A DNA stretch of 56,942 nt from Treponema sp. (lineage in GTDB: Bacteria; Spirochaetota; Spirochaetia; Treponematales; Breznakiellaceae): contig JAISBS010000052.1 of NCBI GenBank assembly GCA_031266075.1, positions 1-56,942 on the forward strand. Reading direction: 5' to 3'. Numbering within the stretch: position 1 is the stretch's first letter; every line of letters starts with the position of its first letter. This document shows, in pieces, positions 1-9,193 of this stretch. The translations under genes were made by a program, and so were the position numbers. The notes beneath the pieces were generated by a model. The model made no database searches. It was not told the origin of the DNA and saw only the letters and a list, made by a program, of their open reading frames with translations.

Positions 1-453
1 GCCAAAAAGATCCTTGAGGCCGCCAAAAGCGCCGGGGTGGAGATCGTCCTCCCGGTGGATCAGGTGGGGGCCGAAACCTTTGACGCCGGGGCCAAGCCGG
101 TGGCGGTGGACGGCCGGGATCTCCCCGACAACCTGATGGGGCTGGATGTGGGGCCGAAAACCCTGGAGAAATACCAGGAGGTTCTGGCCAAAGCCAAAAC
201 CATTGTCTGGAACGGCCCCGTAGGGGTTTTTGAGTTTGACGCCTTTGCCAAGGGCACCGAGGCGGTGGCGAAACTGGTGGCGGAGGCCACCGGCAAAGGG
301 GCCGTTACCGTGGTGGGCGGCGGCGATTCGGTGGCGGCGGTCAACAAATTCGGCTTGGCCGCCAAAATGAGCCATGTTTCCACCGGCGGCGGCGCGTCGC
401 TGGAACTGCTGGAAGGCAAAAAGCTGCCGGGCATCGAAGTCTGTCGAAATTAA
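1..453 (+). CDS. pgk: Phosphoglycerate kinase, C-terminal part (5' end outside window)
   Basis: The reading frame is open from base 1 and ends at TAA 451-453, giving the last 150 residues of phosphoglycerate kinase. This enzyme transfers phosphate between 1,3-bisphosphoglycerate and ADP in cytosolic glycolysis. Visible signatures are [10 protein letters not shown] and the glycine-rich nucleotide-binding stretch GGGDSVAAV, where most homologues have GGGDSAAAV. The protein ends in the usual place after the [13 protein letters not shown] motif. The gene is cut by the window edge, so it is partial here rather than broken. tpiA follows about 90 bp downstream, a common glycolytic order (pgk-tpiA). 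The stop codon lies inside a perfect 10-bp hairpin. Confidence 0.97.
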   Translation, partial: AKKILEAAKSAGVEIVLPVDQVGAETFDAGAKPVAVDGRDLPDNLMGLDVGPKTLEKYQEVLAKAKTIVWNGPVGVFEFDAFAKGTEAVAKLVAEATGKGAVTVVGGGDSVAAVNKFGLAAKMSHVSTGGGASLELLEGKKLPGIEVCRN

Positions 454-498
454 ACTTCGTTTAATTTCGGCTGGGAGTTTTTACTTGGTAAAAACTCC
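445..498. repeat. Two adjacent intergenic hairpins between pgk and tpiA
   Basis: Positions 445-469 form a perfect 10-bp stem (CGAAATTAAA / TTTAATTTCG) with a CTTCG loop that includes the pgk stop codon. Positions 474-498 form a perfect 11-bp stem (GGAGTTTTTAC / GTAAAAACTCC) with loop TTG. Neither is followed directly by a T-run, so they do not look like textbook intrinsic terminators. A role in transcript processing or stability between the two glycolytic genes is possible. They belong to the window-wide set of intergenic hairpins. Confidence 0.85.
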
Positions 499-543
499 AC
501 GCGGTCATTTTTATTGTTTCTGACAAAATTATGAGGAGTGATT

Positions 544-1296
544 ATGAGCCGGAATTACTATATTGCGGGAAACTGGAAGATGCACAAAACCCGGGCGGAA
601 GCGGCGGAACTTGCCAAAGCCCTGGCGGCCCAGCTCAAGGGCGGGAAGCACAAGTACCTGGTGGCCCCCAGTTTTACCAGCCTTGAAGCTGTGGGGGCCG
701 TTGTCAAGGGAACGAACATTCTTTTGGGGGCCCAGAACTGCGCCCCCGAAGAGCAGGGCGCCCACACCGGGGAAGTGTCGGTTCTCCAGTTGAAAGACCT
801 GGGGGTTCAGGCGGTAATTCTGGGCCACAGCGAGCGGCGGCATATCTACAAGGAAGACGACGCGCTGATCAACAAAAAGGTAAAGCTGGTATTACAGCAC
901 GGCCTTGAGGTGATCCTCTGCGTGGGGGAACTGCTGGAAGAGCGGGAGGCGGGCCGGGCGGAAGCGGTCTGTGAAACCCAGACCGTCAAGGGCCTTGAGG
1001 GAGTGTCCGCCGCCGATCTTGGCCGGGTTACCATCGCCTATGAGCCGGTCTGGGCCATCGGTACGGGCAAAACCGCCACCCCCGAAGACGCCGACGCTAT
1101 CCACGCCTATATCAGAAAGGTGATCGGGAAGCTCTACGGCCCGGCGGCGGCGGAACAGATGATCATCCAGTACGGCGGTTCGGTAAAGCCGGAAAACGCC
1201 GCCCAGCTTATGGCAAAAGAAAACATCGACGGCGCCCTGGTGGGCGGCGCGGCCCTGAAAGCTGAAACCTTTGTGCCCATTGCCCAATTCAGCTGA
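544..1296 (+). CDS. tpiA: Triosephosphate isomerase
   Basis: This 250-residue protein interconverts dihydroxyacetone phosphate and glyceraldehyde 3-phosphate in the cytosol. The catalytic set is complete: the NWKM motif (Asn and Lys) near the N-terminus, the electrophilic His in ILGHSERR, the general-base Glu in AYEPVWAIGTGKTA, and the phosphate-gripping glycines in YGGSVKPEN and GALVGGAALK. The length matches the usual 245-255 residues. I chose ATG 544 because AGGAG at 533-537 lies 6 nt upstream; an in-frame GTG at 538 touches that site and is less likely. It follows pgk on the same strand. Confidence 0.97.
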   Translation: MSRNYYIAGNWKMHKTRAEAAELAKALAAQLKGGKHKYLVAPSFTSLEAVGAVVKGTNILLGAQNCAPEEQGAHTGEVSVLQLKDLGVQAVILGHSERRHIYKEDDALINKKVKLVLQHGLEVILCVGELLEEREAGRAEAVCETQTVKGLEGVSAADLGRVTIAYEPVWAIGTGKTATPEDADAIHAYIRKVIGKLYGPAAAEQMIIQYGGSVKPENAAQLMAKENIDGALVGGAALKAETFVPIAQFS

Positions 1297-1442
1297 TAGA
1301 GGCGCAATAAAGGCAGCCCGTTTAGGAGCGTGGGACAAAACCGGCAGGGGTACGGAACATAAACCGGGTTTTGCAAGAGGCTTTCGTGTGATAGAATAAC
1401 TCATTAAAAAATGGCCGATCCTATTCTTAAAGAGAGGTGAAT

Positions 1443-3524
1443 ATGGAAGGAAAGGAATGGCGTCCGGTTATTGAGGTCCTGAAGGACAAATGCGTCAACT
1501 GCCACCGTTGTATTATGGTATGCCCGGCGAAGATGTGCAACGACGGTTCCGGGGACATCGTGGATCATCACGCCAGCCTGTGTATCGGCTGCGGCGAATG
1601 TATCTCCGCCTGTACCCACGGCGCCCGTATCGGCCTTGATGATTTTGACCTATTTATGGAAGACCTCAAACAGGGCCAGCAGATCATCGCCATCGTAGCT
1701 CCGGCGGTGGCCGCCAGTTTCGGCGGCAAATATCTGGAAATTAACGGCTTGTTAAAGTCCCTGGGGGTCAAGGCGGTGTTTGACGTCAGCTTCGGGGCGG
1801 AACTGACGGTAAAATCCTACGTCAATTACATCAACAAGAAGAACCCCACCACGGTAATAGCCCAGCCCTGTCCCACCCTGGTTTCGTTTATCGAAATGTA
1901 CCGGCCCGAACTGATACCCTATCTGGCCCCGGCGGACAGCCCCATGCTGCATACGATGAAGATGATCAAGCGGTATTACCCCCAGTACAAAAACCACAAA
2001 ATCGCCGCCATATCCCCCTGCTTTTCCAAGCGGCGGGAATTCGACGCCACGGGTATCGGGGATTATAACGTGGCCTTTGTTTCAATGTCCCGGCACCTTG
2101 AAAAAACAGGGGCCGCCATTGAGTCCTTTCCCGCCCTGGAGTACGATAACCCCCCGGCGGAACGAGCGGTGCTGTTTTCTTCCCCCGGCGGGCTCATGCG
2201 GACGGTTCAGCGTTACGACAAAGATGTAACCAGCCATACCCGGAAGATAGAAGGGGTTCCGGAGATTTATCATTATTTCGCCTACCTTTCGGATTCCATC
2301 AAAAAAGGCAACGCCCCGGTGTATAAACTTATCGACTGCCTCAACTGCGGGATGGGCTGTAACGGCGGCCCCGCCACGGGAAACCGGGGGAAACATCTGG
2401 ACGATGTGGAATGCCTGGTGGAACGGCGGCATCTGGAGATGCGCAAGCGGTATCAGCCCAATACGCTGTGGAAAAAACTCTTTGCCCGGAACAAGCTGGA
2501 AAAAATCCTCAATGAGCATTGGGAGGAGGGCCTCTACCGCCGTTCCTACACGGACCGGTCGGAGATTTTCAGAAATATGGTCATCGCCCCGTCAAATGAC
2601 GACATTGACACCATATTCAAACGGATGCATAAAACCAGCAAAGAAGATCTCCTCAACTGCGGGGCCTGCGGGTATAAAAGCTGCGAACAGATGGCGGTGG
2701 CCATCATCAACGGCCTGAACAAACCGGAGAACTGCCGGCATTATGTGGAGATTGAAAAGACCATACAGATAGAACAGGAAACCAGGGAGAAGCTCAACAA
2801 GGTCTACGATCATACCCTGGAGGAGATGCACAAAAGCATGGACGGCCTGGGCGACCTTTCCGGCCGGATCGGGGAAACCGCCGCCTATGTCCTGCAATCA
2901 TCCTCGGCGATAGAGCAGATGGTGGAAAATATCAGGACCATCCATACCAATCTGGAAAACAACGCGGCGGCTGTTTTGAAGCTCAACGAATCTTCGGTTG
3001 AAGGAAAAGGCCGCCTGCACAAGATCGGGGAACTTATCGCCGATGTCTCCGCTCAATCCGACAAGCTTATCAAGGACTGCATGGTCATCGGCGACATTGC
3101 CGACCAAACCAGCATTCTGGGCATGAACGCCGCCATTGAAGCGGCCCACGCGGGAGACGCGGTGGGCAAGGGCTTTGCGGTGGTGGCCGGGGAAATCCGG
3201 AAACTGGCCGACAATTCGGGCCGCCAGGCGGTGGAAATATCCGACAGCCTCAAAAAGATCAAGGAGCTTATCGGCGATTCCCGGGAGTCTTCGGATCAGG
3301 CCCGGGATCAGTTTGACCGGATGGCCTCCCTGATAGACGCGGTGAAAACTGAGGAACTCCACATCAAGAACGCCATGGATTCCCAGAATTCCGGGGGCAG
3401 CCAGGTTTTGGAATCCCTGAACGAGATAAACAGCCTGATATCTTCCGTCAAGGAAGCTTCCGCGGCCCTGCTTGTGTCGGGGCAGGCGGTCATCGAGGAC
3501 ATCAACTCCCTCAAAGCCATTTAG
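1443..3524 (+). CDS. [FeFe]-hydrogenase-like H-cluster protein fused to a methyl-accepting chemotaxis signalling domain (predicted H2/redox sensor)
   Basis: This protein of about 693 residues has no transmembrane segment, so it should be cytosolic. In order it carries a 2x[4Fe-4S] ferredoxin domain (Cys 17/20/23/27 and a CxxCxxCxxxC near 48-58), a hydrogenase catalytic domain (about 75-370), a second Fe-S domain (CGACGYKSC and a downstream Cys, about 400-435), and a C-terminal MCP signalling hairpin with [17 protein letters not shown] and [13 protein letters not shown]. The H-cluster loops diverge from bulk catalytic enzymes: PCP in place of [14 protein letters not shown] for the second, and [11 protein letters not shown] for the third. 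That pattern is typical of putative sensory [FeFe] hydrogenases. I infer H2 or redox sensing relayed to CheA. Start ATG 1443 is set by AGAGAGG at 1431-1437. No hydrogenase maturation or che genes lie nearby. Confidence 0.9.
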   Translation: MEGKEWRPVIEVLKDKCVNCHRCIMVCPAKMCNDGSGDIVDHHASLCIGCGECISACTHGARIGLDDFDLFMEDLKQGQQIIAIVAPAVAASFGGKYLEINGLLKSLGVKAVFDVSFGAELTVKSYVNYINKKNPTTVIAQPCPTLVSFIEMYRPELIPYLAPADSPMLHTMKMIKRYYPQYKNHKIAAISPCFSKRREFDATGIGDYNVAFVSMSRHLEKTGAAIESFPALEYDNPPAERAVLFSSPGGLMRTVQRYDKDVTSHTRKIEGVPEIYHYFAYLSDSIKKGNAPVYKLIDCLNCGMGCNGGPATGNRGKHLDDVECLVERRHLEMRKRYQPNTLWKKLFARNKLEKILNEHWEEGLYRRSYTDRSEIFRNMVIAPSNDDIDTIFKRMHKTSKEDLLNCGACGYKSCEQMAVAIINGLNKPENCRHYVEIEKTIQIEQETREKLNKVYDHTLEEMHKSMDGLGDLSGRIGETAAYVLQSSSAIEQMVENIRTIHTNLENNAAAVLKLNESSVEGKGRLHKIGELIADVSAQSDKLIKDCMVIGDIADQTSILGMNAAIEAAHAGDAVGKGFAVVAGEIRKLADNSGRQAVEISDSLKKIKELIGDSRESSDQARDQFDRMASLIDAVKTEELHIKNAMDSQNSGGSQVLESLNEINSLISSVKEASAALLVSGQAVIEDINSLKAI

Positions 3525-3527
3525 GGT

Positions 3528-3574
3528 CTGTCCACAAAATACGAACCTTCGGTTCGGGATTGCCTTGTGGACAG
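3528..3574. repeat. Composite intergenic hairpin (TTCGG core)
   Basis: An outer 10-bp perfect stem, CTGTCCACAA (3528-3537) with TTGTGGACAG (3565-3574), encloses an inner 6-bp stem CGAACC / GGTTCG (3542-3547, 3551-3556) with loop TTC. It starts right after the stop codon of the hydrogenase-chemoreceptor gene. The inner core recurs at about 36826 and 55529 with different outer arms. Confidence 0.85.
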
Positions 3575-3689
3575 GCCTTTTGCCCCCCGGCGGGGGTGTT
3601 TTTCCTGAACCGGTGGACATTTTGCCCTATTCCCGCTAATCTTGTTTTATACTACCCCGTATATGCGGGCAATCGGAATGGAGGAAATG

Positions 3690-4829
3690 ATGAAAAGAGC
3701 AGGTTTTTTGGCAAGCGCCGCGTTGTGCGCCGCGCTTTTGGTTTTTTCCGGCTGCAATGCCAAATCGGACGATATAACCATCGGCGGGATTTTTCCCCTT
3801 TCGGGGGATGTGGCGGCTTATGGGGTCGCGGCCCGGAACGGCATAGAACTGGCCATTGAGGAGATCAATAACGACGGGGGAATCAATGGCCGCAGGGTGG
3901 TTCTGATTCCCGAAGATGATACGGGGAATCCCGAAATTACCGTCAATGCCTACCGGAAGCTTACCGCCCGGAACAAAGTCAATGTGATTATCGGCTCCCT
4001 TACTTCGGGATGCACTATAGCCATTACCTCTCTGGCCCAGGCACAGCAGGTGGTACTGGTAGCCCCCGCCGCCACCGCGCCGGAAGTTACCGACGCCGGG
4101 GACTTTATTTTCCGGGCCTGTTTTATCGATCCCTTCCAGGGGGCCGTGGGGGGCGCTTTTGCCGCCAATGAGCTGCGGGCAAAACGGGCCGCGATTCTGT
4201 ACGACAACGGCAACGATTATTCGGTGGGCCTCAAGGATAACTTTATCACCGCTTTCCAGAACGCCGGCGGCCTTATTGTGGCCAACGAATCCTATATCAC
4301 CAAGGATGTGGACTTTAACGCCCAGATCACCAAGATCAGGACCGCCAACCCCGACGTAGTGTACCTGCCGGACTATTATTCCACCGTGGCCCTTATCGCC
4401 AAGCAGCTCCGGGCCCAGGGGATCAACACCCCCATCGTCGGCGCCGACGGCTGGGACGGCCTGGCCGAAAACGCCGGGGACGAGGTCCTTAACGGCTTTT
4501 ATTCCACCCACTACGTTTCGGACTCCACCGATCCCCGGGTGCAAAATTTTGTCGCCGCCTATCAGTTGAAGTACGGCTCCGTTCCGGTTTCCTTTGCCGC
4601 GCTGGGCTACGATTCCATGTACCTGATCCGGGACGCCATTGAACGGGCCGGTTCCACTACCGATTCCGCCGCCATAAGGGACGCCCTGGCGGCCACCAAC
4701 GGCGCGTACCTGACGGGGAATCTTTCCTTTGACGAAAAACGCAACCCCATTAAATCCGCGGTTGTGGTTGAGTTGGTCAAACAGGACGATAAACTGGTTA
4801 CGGTCTACAAAACCACTGTTAATCCCTAA
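3690..4829 (+). CDS. livK: Branched-chain amino-acid-type ABC transporter, substrate-binding lipoprotein (LivK/J family)
   Basis: This periplasmic binding protein (379 residues) feeds the importer encoded by the next four genes. It begins with a lipoprotein signal peptide: K2R3, a hydrophobic stretch, then VFSGC with the lipidated Cys at about 22. The mature part has the family opening (ITIGGIFPLSGDVAAYG) and continues through a periplasmic-binding type I fold with the characteristic segment NDGGINGRRV. ATG 3690 is chosen because GGAGG (3680-3684) lies 5 nt upstream; ATG 3687 directly before it is too close. The substrate could be Leu/Ile/Val, but this family also binds other amino acids, amides and aromatic acids, so specificity is open. 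Confidence 0.93.
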   Translation: MKRAGFLASAALCAALLVFSGCNAKSDDITIGGIFPLSGDVAAYGVAARNGIELAIEEINNDGGINGRRVVLIPEDDTGNPEITVNAYRKLTARNKVNVIIGSLTSGCTIAITSLAQAQQVVLVAPAATAPEVTDAGDFIFRACFIDPFQGAVGGAFAANELRAKRAAILYDNGNDYSVGLKDNFITAFQNAGGLIVANESYITKDVDFNAQITKIRTANPDVVYLPDYYSTVALIAKQLRAQGINTPIVGADGWDGLAENAGDEVLNGFYSTHYVSDSTDPRVQNFVAAYQLKYGSVPVSFAALGYDSMYLIRDAIERAGSTTDSAAIRDALAATNGAYLTGNLSFDEKRNPIKSAVVVELVKQDDKLVTVYKTTVNP

Positions 4830-4853
4830 AGACGAGGTAGAAATGAGGAATGG

Positions 4854-4886
4854 GGGAGAAGCCGAATCTTCGGTTCGGTTTCTCCC
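4854..4886 (+). promoter_or_regulatory. Hairpin in the livK-livH gap, next to the livH start
   Basis: GGGAGAAGCCGAA (4854-4866) pairs with TTCGGTTTCTCCC (4874-4886), 13 pairs with one G-T, and a 7-nt loop. It lies just upstream of the preferred livH start and directly follows the only purine-rich stretch that could serve as its ribosome-binding site. It could tune livH expression relative to livK, for example by stabilising the livK transcript 3' end. This is inference; it is also a member of the dispersed hairpin family. Confidence 0.6.
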
Positions 4887-4897
4887 TCCCAATTAAA

Positions 4898-5791
4898 ATG
4901 TCCGGCACTTTTTTTCAACAGTTAATTAACGGAGTCTCGCTGGGGAGCATCTATGCCTTAATCGCCCTGGGATATACTATGGTCTACGGCATTGTGAAGC
5001 TGATCAACTTTGCCCATGGGGACGTGCTGATGGTGGGGGCCTATGCGGGCTATTTTGTACTGACCCGGCTTGGCGTATCGCCCCCGACACTGGTTTTTGC
5101 CTTTCTGTTTTCCATGATCCTCTGCGCGCTTTTGGGAATGGGGGTCGAGCGTTTTGCCTACCGGCCCCTGCGGAACTCGCCCCGGTTGAACTCCCTTATC
5201 ACGGCCATTGCGGTTTCCCTGATACTCCAAAACGGCGCCCGGGTGCTGCCCTTTATCGGGCCCAACCCCCGGCAGTTTCCCCAGCCGGCGGTGGCCAATA
5301 TTTCCCTGGGCTCTTTTTTGGTTTCCAATATCCAGATTACCGTCATAGCCCTCTCGGCCTTCCTGATGCTGATACTTTCGTTCCTTATTAATTACACCAA
5401 ACGGGGCAAGGCCATGCGGGCCGTTTCTTTCGACCTCCAGGCCGCAAGCCTTATGGGTATTTCGGTGGACGGCGTTATCTCCTTCACCTTTGCCCTGGGA
5501 TCCATTCTGGCCGCCGCGGGGGGTATGTTGTACGCCTTCGCATATCCCCAGATATCCCCCACCATGGGAACTATGCCGGGGCTCAAGGCTTTTGTGGCCG
5601 CCGTTTTTGGCGGCATCGGCTCCGTTCCCGGCGCCATGTTGGGGGGCGTTATTCTGGGGGTGGCGGAAACCCTGACCAAAGGCTATATTTCATCCCAATA
5701 CGCGGACGCCATTTCTTTTTCGATCCTGATTATCATCCTTCTGGTAAAACCTTCGGGACTGCTGGGCGGAAAAACCAGGATAAAGGTGTAG
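4898..5791 (+). CDS. livH: Branched-chain amino-acid-type ABC transporter permease LivH
   Basis: Inner-membrane permease subunit of about 297 residues, with roughly eight hydrophobic segments and the family opening NGVSLGSIYALIALGYTMVYG followed by KLINFAHGD. It should pair with LivM to form the translocation pore. The family's usual N-terminus (MS..F.QQ..NGV) fits ATG 4898, but no good ribosome-binding site precedes it. The alternative ATG 4850 would add 16 residues encoded by the hairpin at 4854-4886. The gene lies 68 bp after livK and 3 bp before livM. Confidence 0.92.
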   Translation: MSGTFFQQLINGVSLGSIYALIALGYTMVYGIVKLINFAHGDVLMVGAYAGYFVLTRLGVSPPTLVFAFLFSMILCALLGMGVERFAYRPLRNSPRLNSLITAIAVSLILQNGARVLPFIGPNPRQFPQPAVANISLGSFLVSNIQITVIALSAFLMLILSFLINYTKRGKAMRAVSFDLQAASLMGISVDGVISFTFALGSILAAAGGMLYAFAYPQISPTMGTMPGLKAFVAAVFGGIGSVPGAMLGGVILGVAETLTKGYISSQYADAISFSILIIILLVKPSGLLGGKTRIKV

Positions 5792-5794
5792 GCC

Positions 5795-6844
5795 ATGGAA
5801 CCGGTTAAAACTCCCGGCCTTCCCGGCGCGAAAAACAAAGTCCTGTTTTCCCCCAACATTCTTATTCCCGGCGTCTGCGCCCTGGTCCTGGTTTTTCTGC
5901 CCTTTCTGTTAATCAAACAGGAAATTATCAACGCCTATACCGCCCAAGTGCTGATCCTGGGGGGCATTAACGCGGTTCTGGCGATTAGCGTAAATATGAT
6001 CACCGGGATTACGGGACAGCTTTCCATCGGGCAGGCGGGCTTTATGGCCATCGGCGCGTATTCCTGCATTTTTCTTACCCAGGATCTGTATCTGCCCCTG
6101 CCGGTAAGCATCCTCCTGGCGGGCCTCTTTACCGCTTTTTTCGGCTTTCTTATCGGCTTTCCCACCTTAAAGCTTACCGGGGATTATCTTGCCATTGTTA
6201 CCCTGGGCTTCGGAGAGATCATCCGGGTCATTTTGACGAACATTAAAACCATTACCGGCGGCGCCAACGGGCGGCACTTTACCACCGATCTGATTCTTCA
6301 CCCGGATCTTTCCTTTTTGACGATTACCGCCGTTCTGGCCGTAATTATCATCCTGCTGCAAAATTTTCTCCGCTCCACCTATGGCCGGGCGATTCTGGCG
6401 ATCCGGGAGGATGAAATCGCCGCGGGGGCCAACGGCATCAGTGTGTTCCGTTACAAGATGATCGGTTTTGTGATCGCTTCCTTTATTGCCGGAATCGGCG
6501 GCTGCCTTTACGCCCTGGCTGTCGGATTTGTCAAACCCGATGTGGCCTCTTTTAACAAAAGCATCGACTACTTGATCTTCGTGGTTCTGGGGGGCATGGG
6601 TTCCATGACCGGATCCGTACTGGCCGCCTATGTCCTTACCTACCTCCAGGAATCCCTCCGGCTCCTCCGGGATTACCGGCTGATCATCTATCCCCTGATC
6701 CTGATTTTTGTCATGCTCTTCCGGCCCCAGGGACTTTTGGGGATGCGGGAACTTTCCTTTGTGCGCCTGTGTCAAAGGCTCTGGGGCCTTGTCCGGCGGT
6801 TGTGGAGCCTTACCGGGCGGGGAAGGGGGAAGGCCCGTGGCTAA
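5795..6844 (+). CDS. livM: Branched-chain amino-acid-type ABC transporter permease LivM
   Basis: Second permease subunit, 349 residues, rich in hydrophobic helices. It has the LivM family stretches VNMITGITGQLSIGQAGFMA (residues about 67-86), TGDYLAIVTLGFGEIIR and AIREDEIAAGANGI, the latter being the cytoplasmic coupling loop that contacts the ATPases. The C-terminal tail is basic. It begins 3 bp after livH and its stop overlaps the livG start region (livG GTG 6837), indicating tight translational coupling in livKHMGF. Confidence 0.93.
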   Translation: MEPVKTPGLPGAKNKVLFSPNILIPGVCALVLVFLPFLLIKQEIINAYTAQVLILGGINAVLAISVNMITGITGQLSIGQAGFMAIGAYSCIFLTQDLYLPLPVSILLAGLFTAFFGFLIGFPTLKLTGDYLAIVTLGFGEIIRVILTNIKTITGGANGRHFTTDLILHPDLSFLTITAVLAVIIILLQNFLRSTYGRAILAIREDEIAAGANGISVFRYKMIGFVIASFIAGIGGCLYALAVGFVKPDVASFNKSIDYLIFVVLGGMGSMTGSVLAAYVLTYLQESLRLLRDYRLIIYPLILIFVMLFRPQGLLGMRELSFVRLCQRLWGLVRRLWSLTGRGRGKARG

Positions 6845-7682
6845 CCGATCCGGCGAACTCTGCCTGAAAGTCCGGAACCTTTCCATTGAATTCGGCGGCC
6901 TCAAGGCGGTGAGCGGCTTTTCCTGCGAACTTCGCCGGGGGGAACTGGCGGGGCTCATCGGCCCCAATGGGGCGGGAAAAACCACGGTCTTTAATATGCT
7001 TTCAGGCATCTACATCCCCACCGGCGGGGAGATCGAATTTTGGGACGCCCGGGGGAACATTCACCTGGCGGGAAAGCTCAAACCCGCGAAGCTCAACCGG
7101 ATCGGCATCGCCCGGACTTTTCAGAACATCCGGCTTTTTTCAAACCTCACGGCAGAGGACAATATCAGGATAGCCCTTCATTCGGGCAGAACCGCGGGCC
7201 CCCTGGACGCAATGTTCCGGCTTCCCGGTTTTTACCGGGATGAAGGGCGGATGATAGCGCAGGCGGGGGAACTCCTTTCCCTCTTTGGAATCGAAAACAA
7301 AAAAGACGAACTGGCCCGGAACCTGCCCTACGGTGAACAGCGGAAGCTGGAGATCGCCCGTGCCCTGGCTTCGGGCCCCTCCCTGCTTTTGCTGGACGAG
7401 CCCGCCGCGGGGATGAACCCCCAGGAAACGGAAAATCTGATGAAGCTTATCTCCCGCATCCGGCGGGATTTCAACCTGACGATCCTCCTGATCGAACACG
7501 ATATGCGGCTGGTGATGGGGATCTGCGAGCGGCTCATGGTTCTTGACTATGGCCGTACCATTGCCCAGGGCCTGCCGGAGGACATCAGAAAAGACCCGGC
7601 GGTGATCAAAGCCTACCTCGGCGCGGAAGCCGCGGCTTCGACAGAAGCGGCTGTTTCGGCGGGGGAGGGCGGTCATGGCTGA
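6837..7682 (+). CDS. livG: Branched-chain amino-acid-type ABC transporter ATP-binding protein LivG
   Basis: Cytosolic ATPase subunit of about 281 residues. Walker A is GPNGAGKTT, the signature is LPYGEQRKLEIARAL, Walker B is LLLLDEPAAGM, and the switch His is in LLIEHDM. The C-terminal GxxxDIRKDPAVIKAYLG tail is the BCA_ABC_TP-type extension of LivG. I choose GTG 6837 as start: a purine-rich GGAAGGGGGAAGG lies just upstream, the start overlaps the end of livM, and the product then matches family length. An upstream in-frame start inside livM would add unrelated sequence. Confidence 0.93.
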   Translation: MANRSGELCLKVRNLSIEFGGLKAVSGFSCELRRGELAGLIGPNGAGKTTVFNMLSGIYIPTGGEIEFWDARGNIHLAGKLKPAKLNRIGIARTFQNIRLFSNLTAEDNIRIALHSGRTAGPLDAMFRLPGFYRDEGRMIAQAGELLSLFGIENKKDELARNLPYGEQRKLEIARALASGPSLLLLDEPAAGMNPQETENLMKLISRIRRDFNLTILLIEHDMRLVMGICERLMVLDYGRTIAQGLPEDIRKDPAVIKAYLGAEAAASTEAAVSAGEGGHG

Positions 7683-8391
7683 TCCTTTGCTCCGGGTTGA
7701 AGACCTCACGGTTCATTACGGGGCCATCCGGGCGCTCCGGGGCCTTTCCTTCGAGGTGGGGGCCGGGGAGATCATCAGCCTTATCGGTTCCAACGGCGCG
7801 GGAAAAACCACGACCCTCCACGCAATTTCCAACATCATCCGCAAAATCCGGGGGACGGTGATCTTTGACGGACGGGACCTCAGCGCCCTGCCGCCGGACC
7901 GCATTGTCCGGGAGGGCCTGGTTCAGGTTCCCGAGGGCCGGCGGATTTTCGCCAACCTGACGGTCCGGGAAAATCTTGAGATGGGCGCCTACACCCGCCG
8001 GAACCGGCAGGAGATTCATGGGGACATGGAAAGGGTCTACAAAATTTTCCCCCGGCTGAAAGAGAGACGCCGCCAGGAGGCCGGGACATTAAGCGGCGGG
8101 GAACAGCAGATGCTCGCCATGGGCAGGGCCCTGATGACCCGGCCCCGGCTCCTCCTTCTGGACGAACCCTCCATGGGCCTGGCCCCGATTCTGGTGGACG
8201 AAATATTTTCCGTTATTACGGAGATCAACCAAACGGGGACCACTATCCTTTTGGTGGAGCAGAACGCCTACAAAGCCCTCGGCATTGCGTCCCGGGCATA
8301 TATTCTGGAAACCGGGGAACTGGTAAAAACCGGCGCCGCCGCGGAACTGCTGGGGGACGATGCGGTAAAATCGGCCTATCTTGGCGGATAG
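7675..8391 (+). CDS. livF: Branched-chain amino-acid-type ABC transporter ATP-binding protein LivF
   Basis: Second ATPase of the importer, 238 residues, normal for LivF. Walker A is GSNGAGKTT, the signature LSGGEQQMLAMGRAL, Walker B LLLLDEPSMGL, and the switch region LLVEQNA (Gln-Asn rather than His, as usual in LivF). It overlaps the livG end by 8 bp with a GAGGGCGG ribosome-binding site, so it is co-translated with livG. It closes the livKHMGF set; the CBS-ACT gene follows after 27 bp. Confidence 0.94.
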   Translation: MADPLLRVEDLTVHYGAIRALRGLSFEVGAGEIISLIGSNGAGKTTTLHAISNIIRKIRGTVIFDGRDLSALPPDRIVREGLVQVPEGRRIFANLTVRENLEMGAYTRRNRQEIHGDMERVYKIFPRLKERRRQEAGTLSGGEQQMLAMGRALMTRPRLLLLDEPSMGLAPILVDEIFSVITEINQTGTTILLVEQNAYKALGIASRAYILETGELVKTGAAAELLGDDAVKSAYLGG

Positions 8392-8418
8392 AACCCCGCC
8401 ACAAGGAGTGTAAGAAAA

Positions 8419-9081
8419 ATGATTATATCCCGGGTGATGACCAAAAATCCCATTTTTATACATCCCGATATGCCTGTTACCGAAGCCCGTTCCCTTATGG
8501 AGCGGGAACAGATCGGCCATCTGCCGGTACTGGACAAAGGCAACAGTCTTGTGGGCATCGTGGCCAAAAAGGATCTGCTCAAGGCCGGCCCCTCTCCGGC
8601 GACCAGCCTTGATATGTACGAAATCAGCTATCTCCTTTCAAAACTCAAAGTCGAAAAGGTCATGGAAAAAAATGTGATCGCGGTGGACGAAAACGAAGTG
8701 GTGGAGGAGGCCGCCCGGATCATGGCGGACCGGGACATTGGCTGCCTGCCGGTCATGCGGGGTCCGGCAGGCCCCGGCGCGCTCCTTGTAGGGATCATCA
8801 CCGACACCGACCTCTTCCACGTATTTATCAACGCCTTCGGCGCCCGGCATCCGGGGGTGCGGATCACCTTTAATATGGACGAAGGCCCCGGACACCTCGC
8901 CAGCCTCGCCGGGGCCATTGCCGGGCGGGGCGGCAACATTGCGGCCCTTGTTACCGCCGAAGGGGACGACCTCTCCCACCGCCGGGCCACCCTCAAAATC
9001 GAAGCCCTTGGCCTTGAAGACGTGAAAGCCGCGGTGCAATCCGTCCCCGGTGTGGAGATTGAGGACATCCGCGAAGCCTGA
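8419..9081 (+). CDS. CBS-domain pair plus ACT-like domain protein (AcuB-like)
   Basis: A 220-residue cytosolic protein with two CBS motifs (about residues 1-55 and 75-135; VMTKNPIFIHPDMPVTEA and VMEKNVIAVDENEVVEEA) that typically bind adenine nucleotides. A C-terminal region of about 70 residues has ACT-like features (GHLASLAGAIAGRGGNIAALVT). This architecture matches AcuB-type proteins. AAGGAG at 8403-8408 sets the ATG. It sits 27 bp downstream of livF, so it is probably co-transcribed with the amino-acid importer. A nucleotide- and amino-acid-sensing role fits the domains but is inference. Confidence 0.82.
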   Translation: MIISRVMTKNPIFIHPDMPVTEARSLMEREQIGHLPVLDKGNSLVGIVAKKDLLKAGPSPATSLDMYEISYLLSKLKVEKVMEKNVIAVDENEVVEEAARIMADRDIGCLPVMRGPAGPGALLVGIITDTDLFHVFINAFGARHPGVRITFNMDEGPGHLASLAGAIAGRGGNIAALVTAEGDDLSHRRATLKIEALGLEDVKAAVQSVPGVEIEDIREA

Positions 9082-9092
9082 TAAAGTAATAG

Positions 9093-9137
9093 GGGGGAAG
9101 CTCCGGAAACCCAACCGGAGTTTCCGGGGCTTCCCCC
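9093..9137. repeat. Long intergenic hairpin (AACC core)
   Basis: GGGGGAAGC-TCCGGAAAC (9093-9110) pairs with 9120-9137 over 18 bp with one G-T, loop CCAACCGGA. It sits right after the CBS-ACT gene. It is followed by AATCTATTC, not a T-run, so it is not a classical terminator on this strand. Confidence 0.85.
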
Positions 9138-9193
9138 AATCTATTCACGTCGGGACGGGATTCCGTACCGGCGCGGCGATTTAAGGAGGAACC

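Noticed and set aside
2898-3620. Long antisense frame opposite the chemoreceptor domain, and similar long shadows elsewhere (for example 51208-53313, 36762-38390)
   Set aside because: High GC content keeps opposite frames open; the sense frames carry clear conserved domains and ribosome-binding sites.
9093-9137. Intrinsic terminator
   Set aside because: The stem is strong but not followed by a T-run on the transcribed strand, so it was kept as a hairpin repeat.
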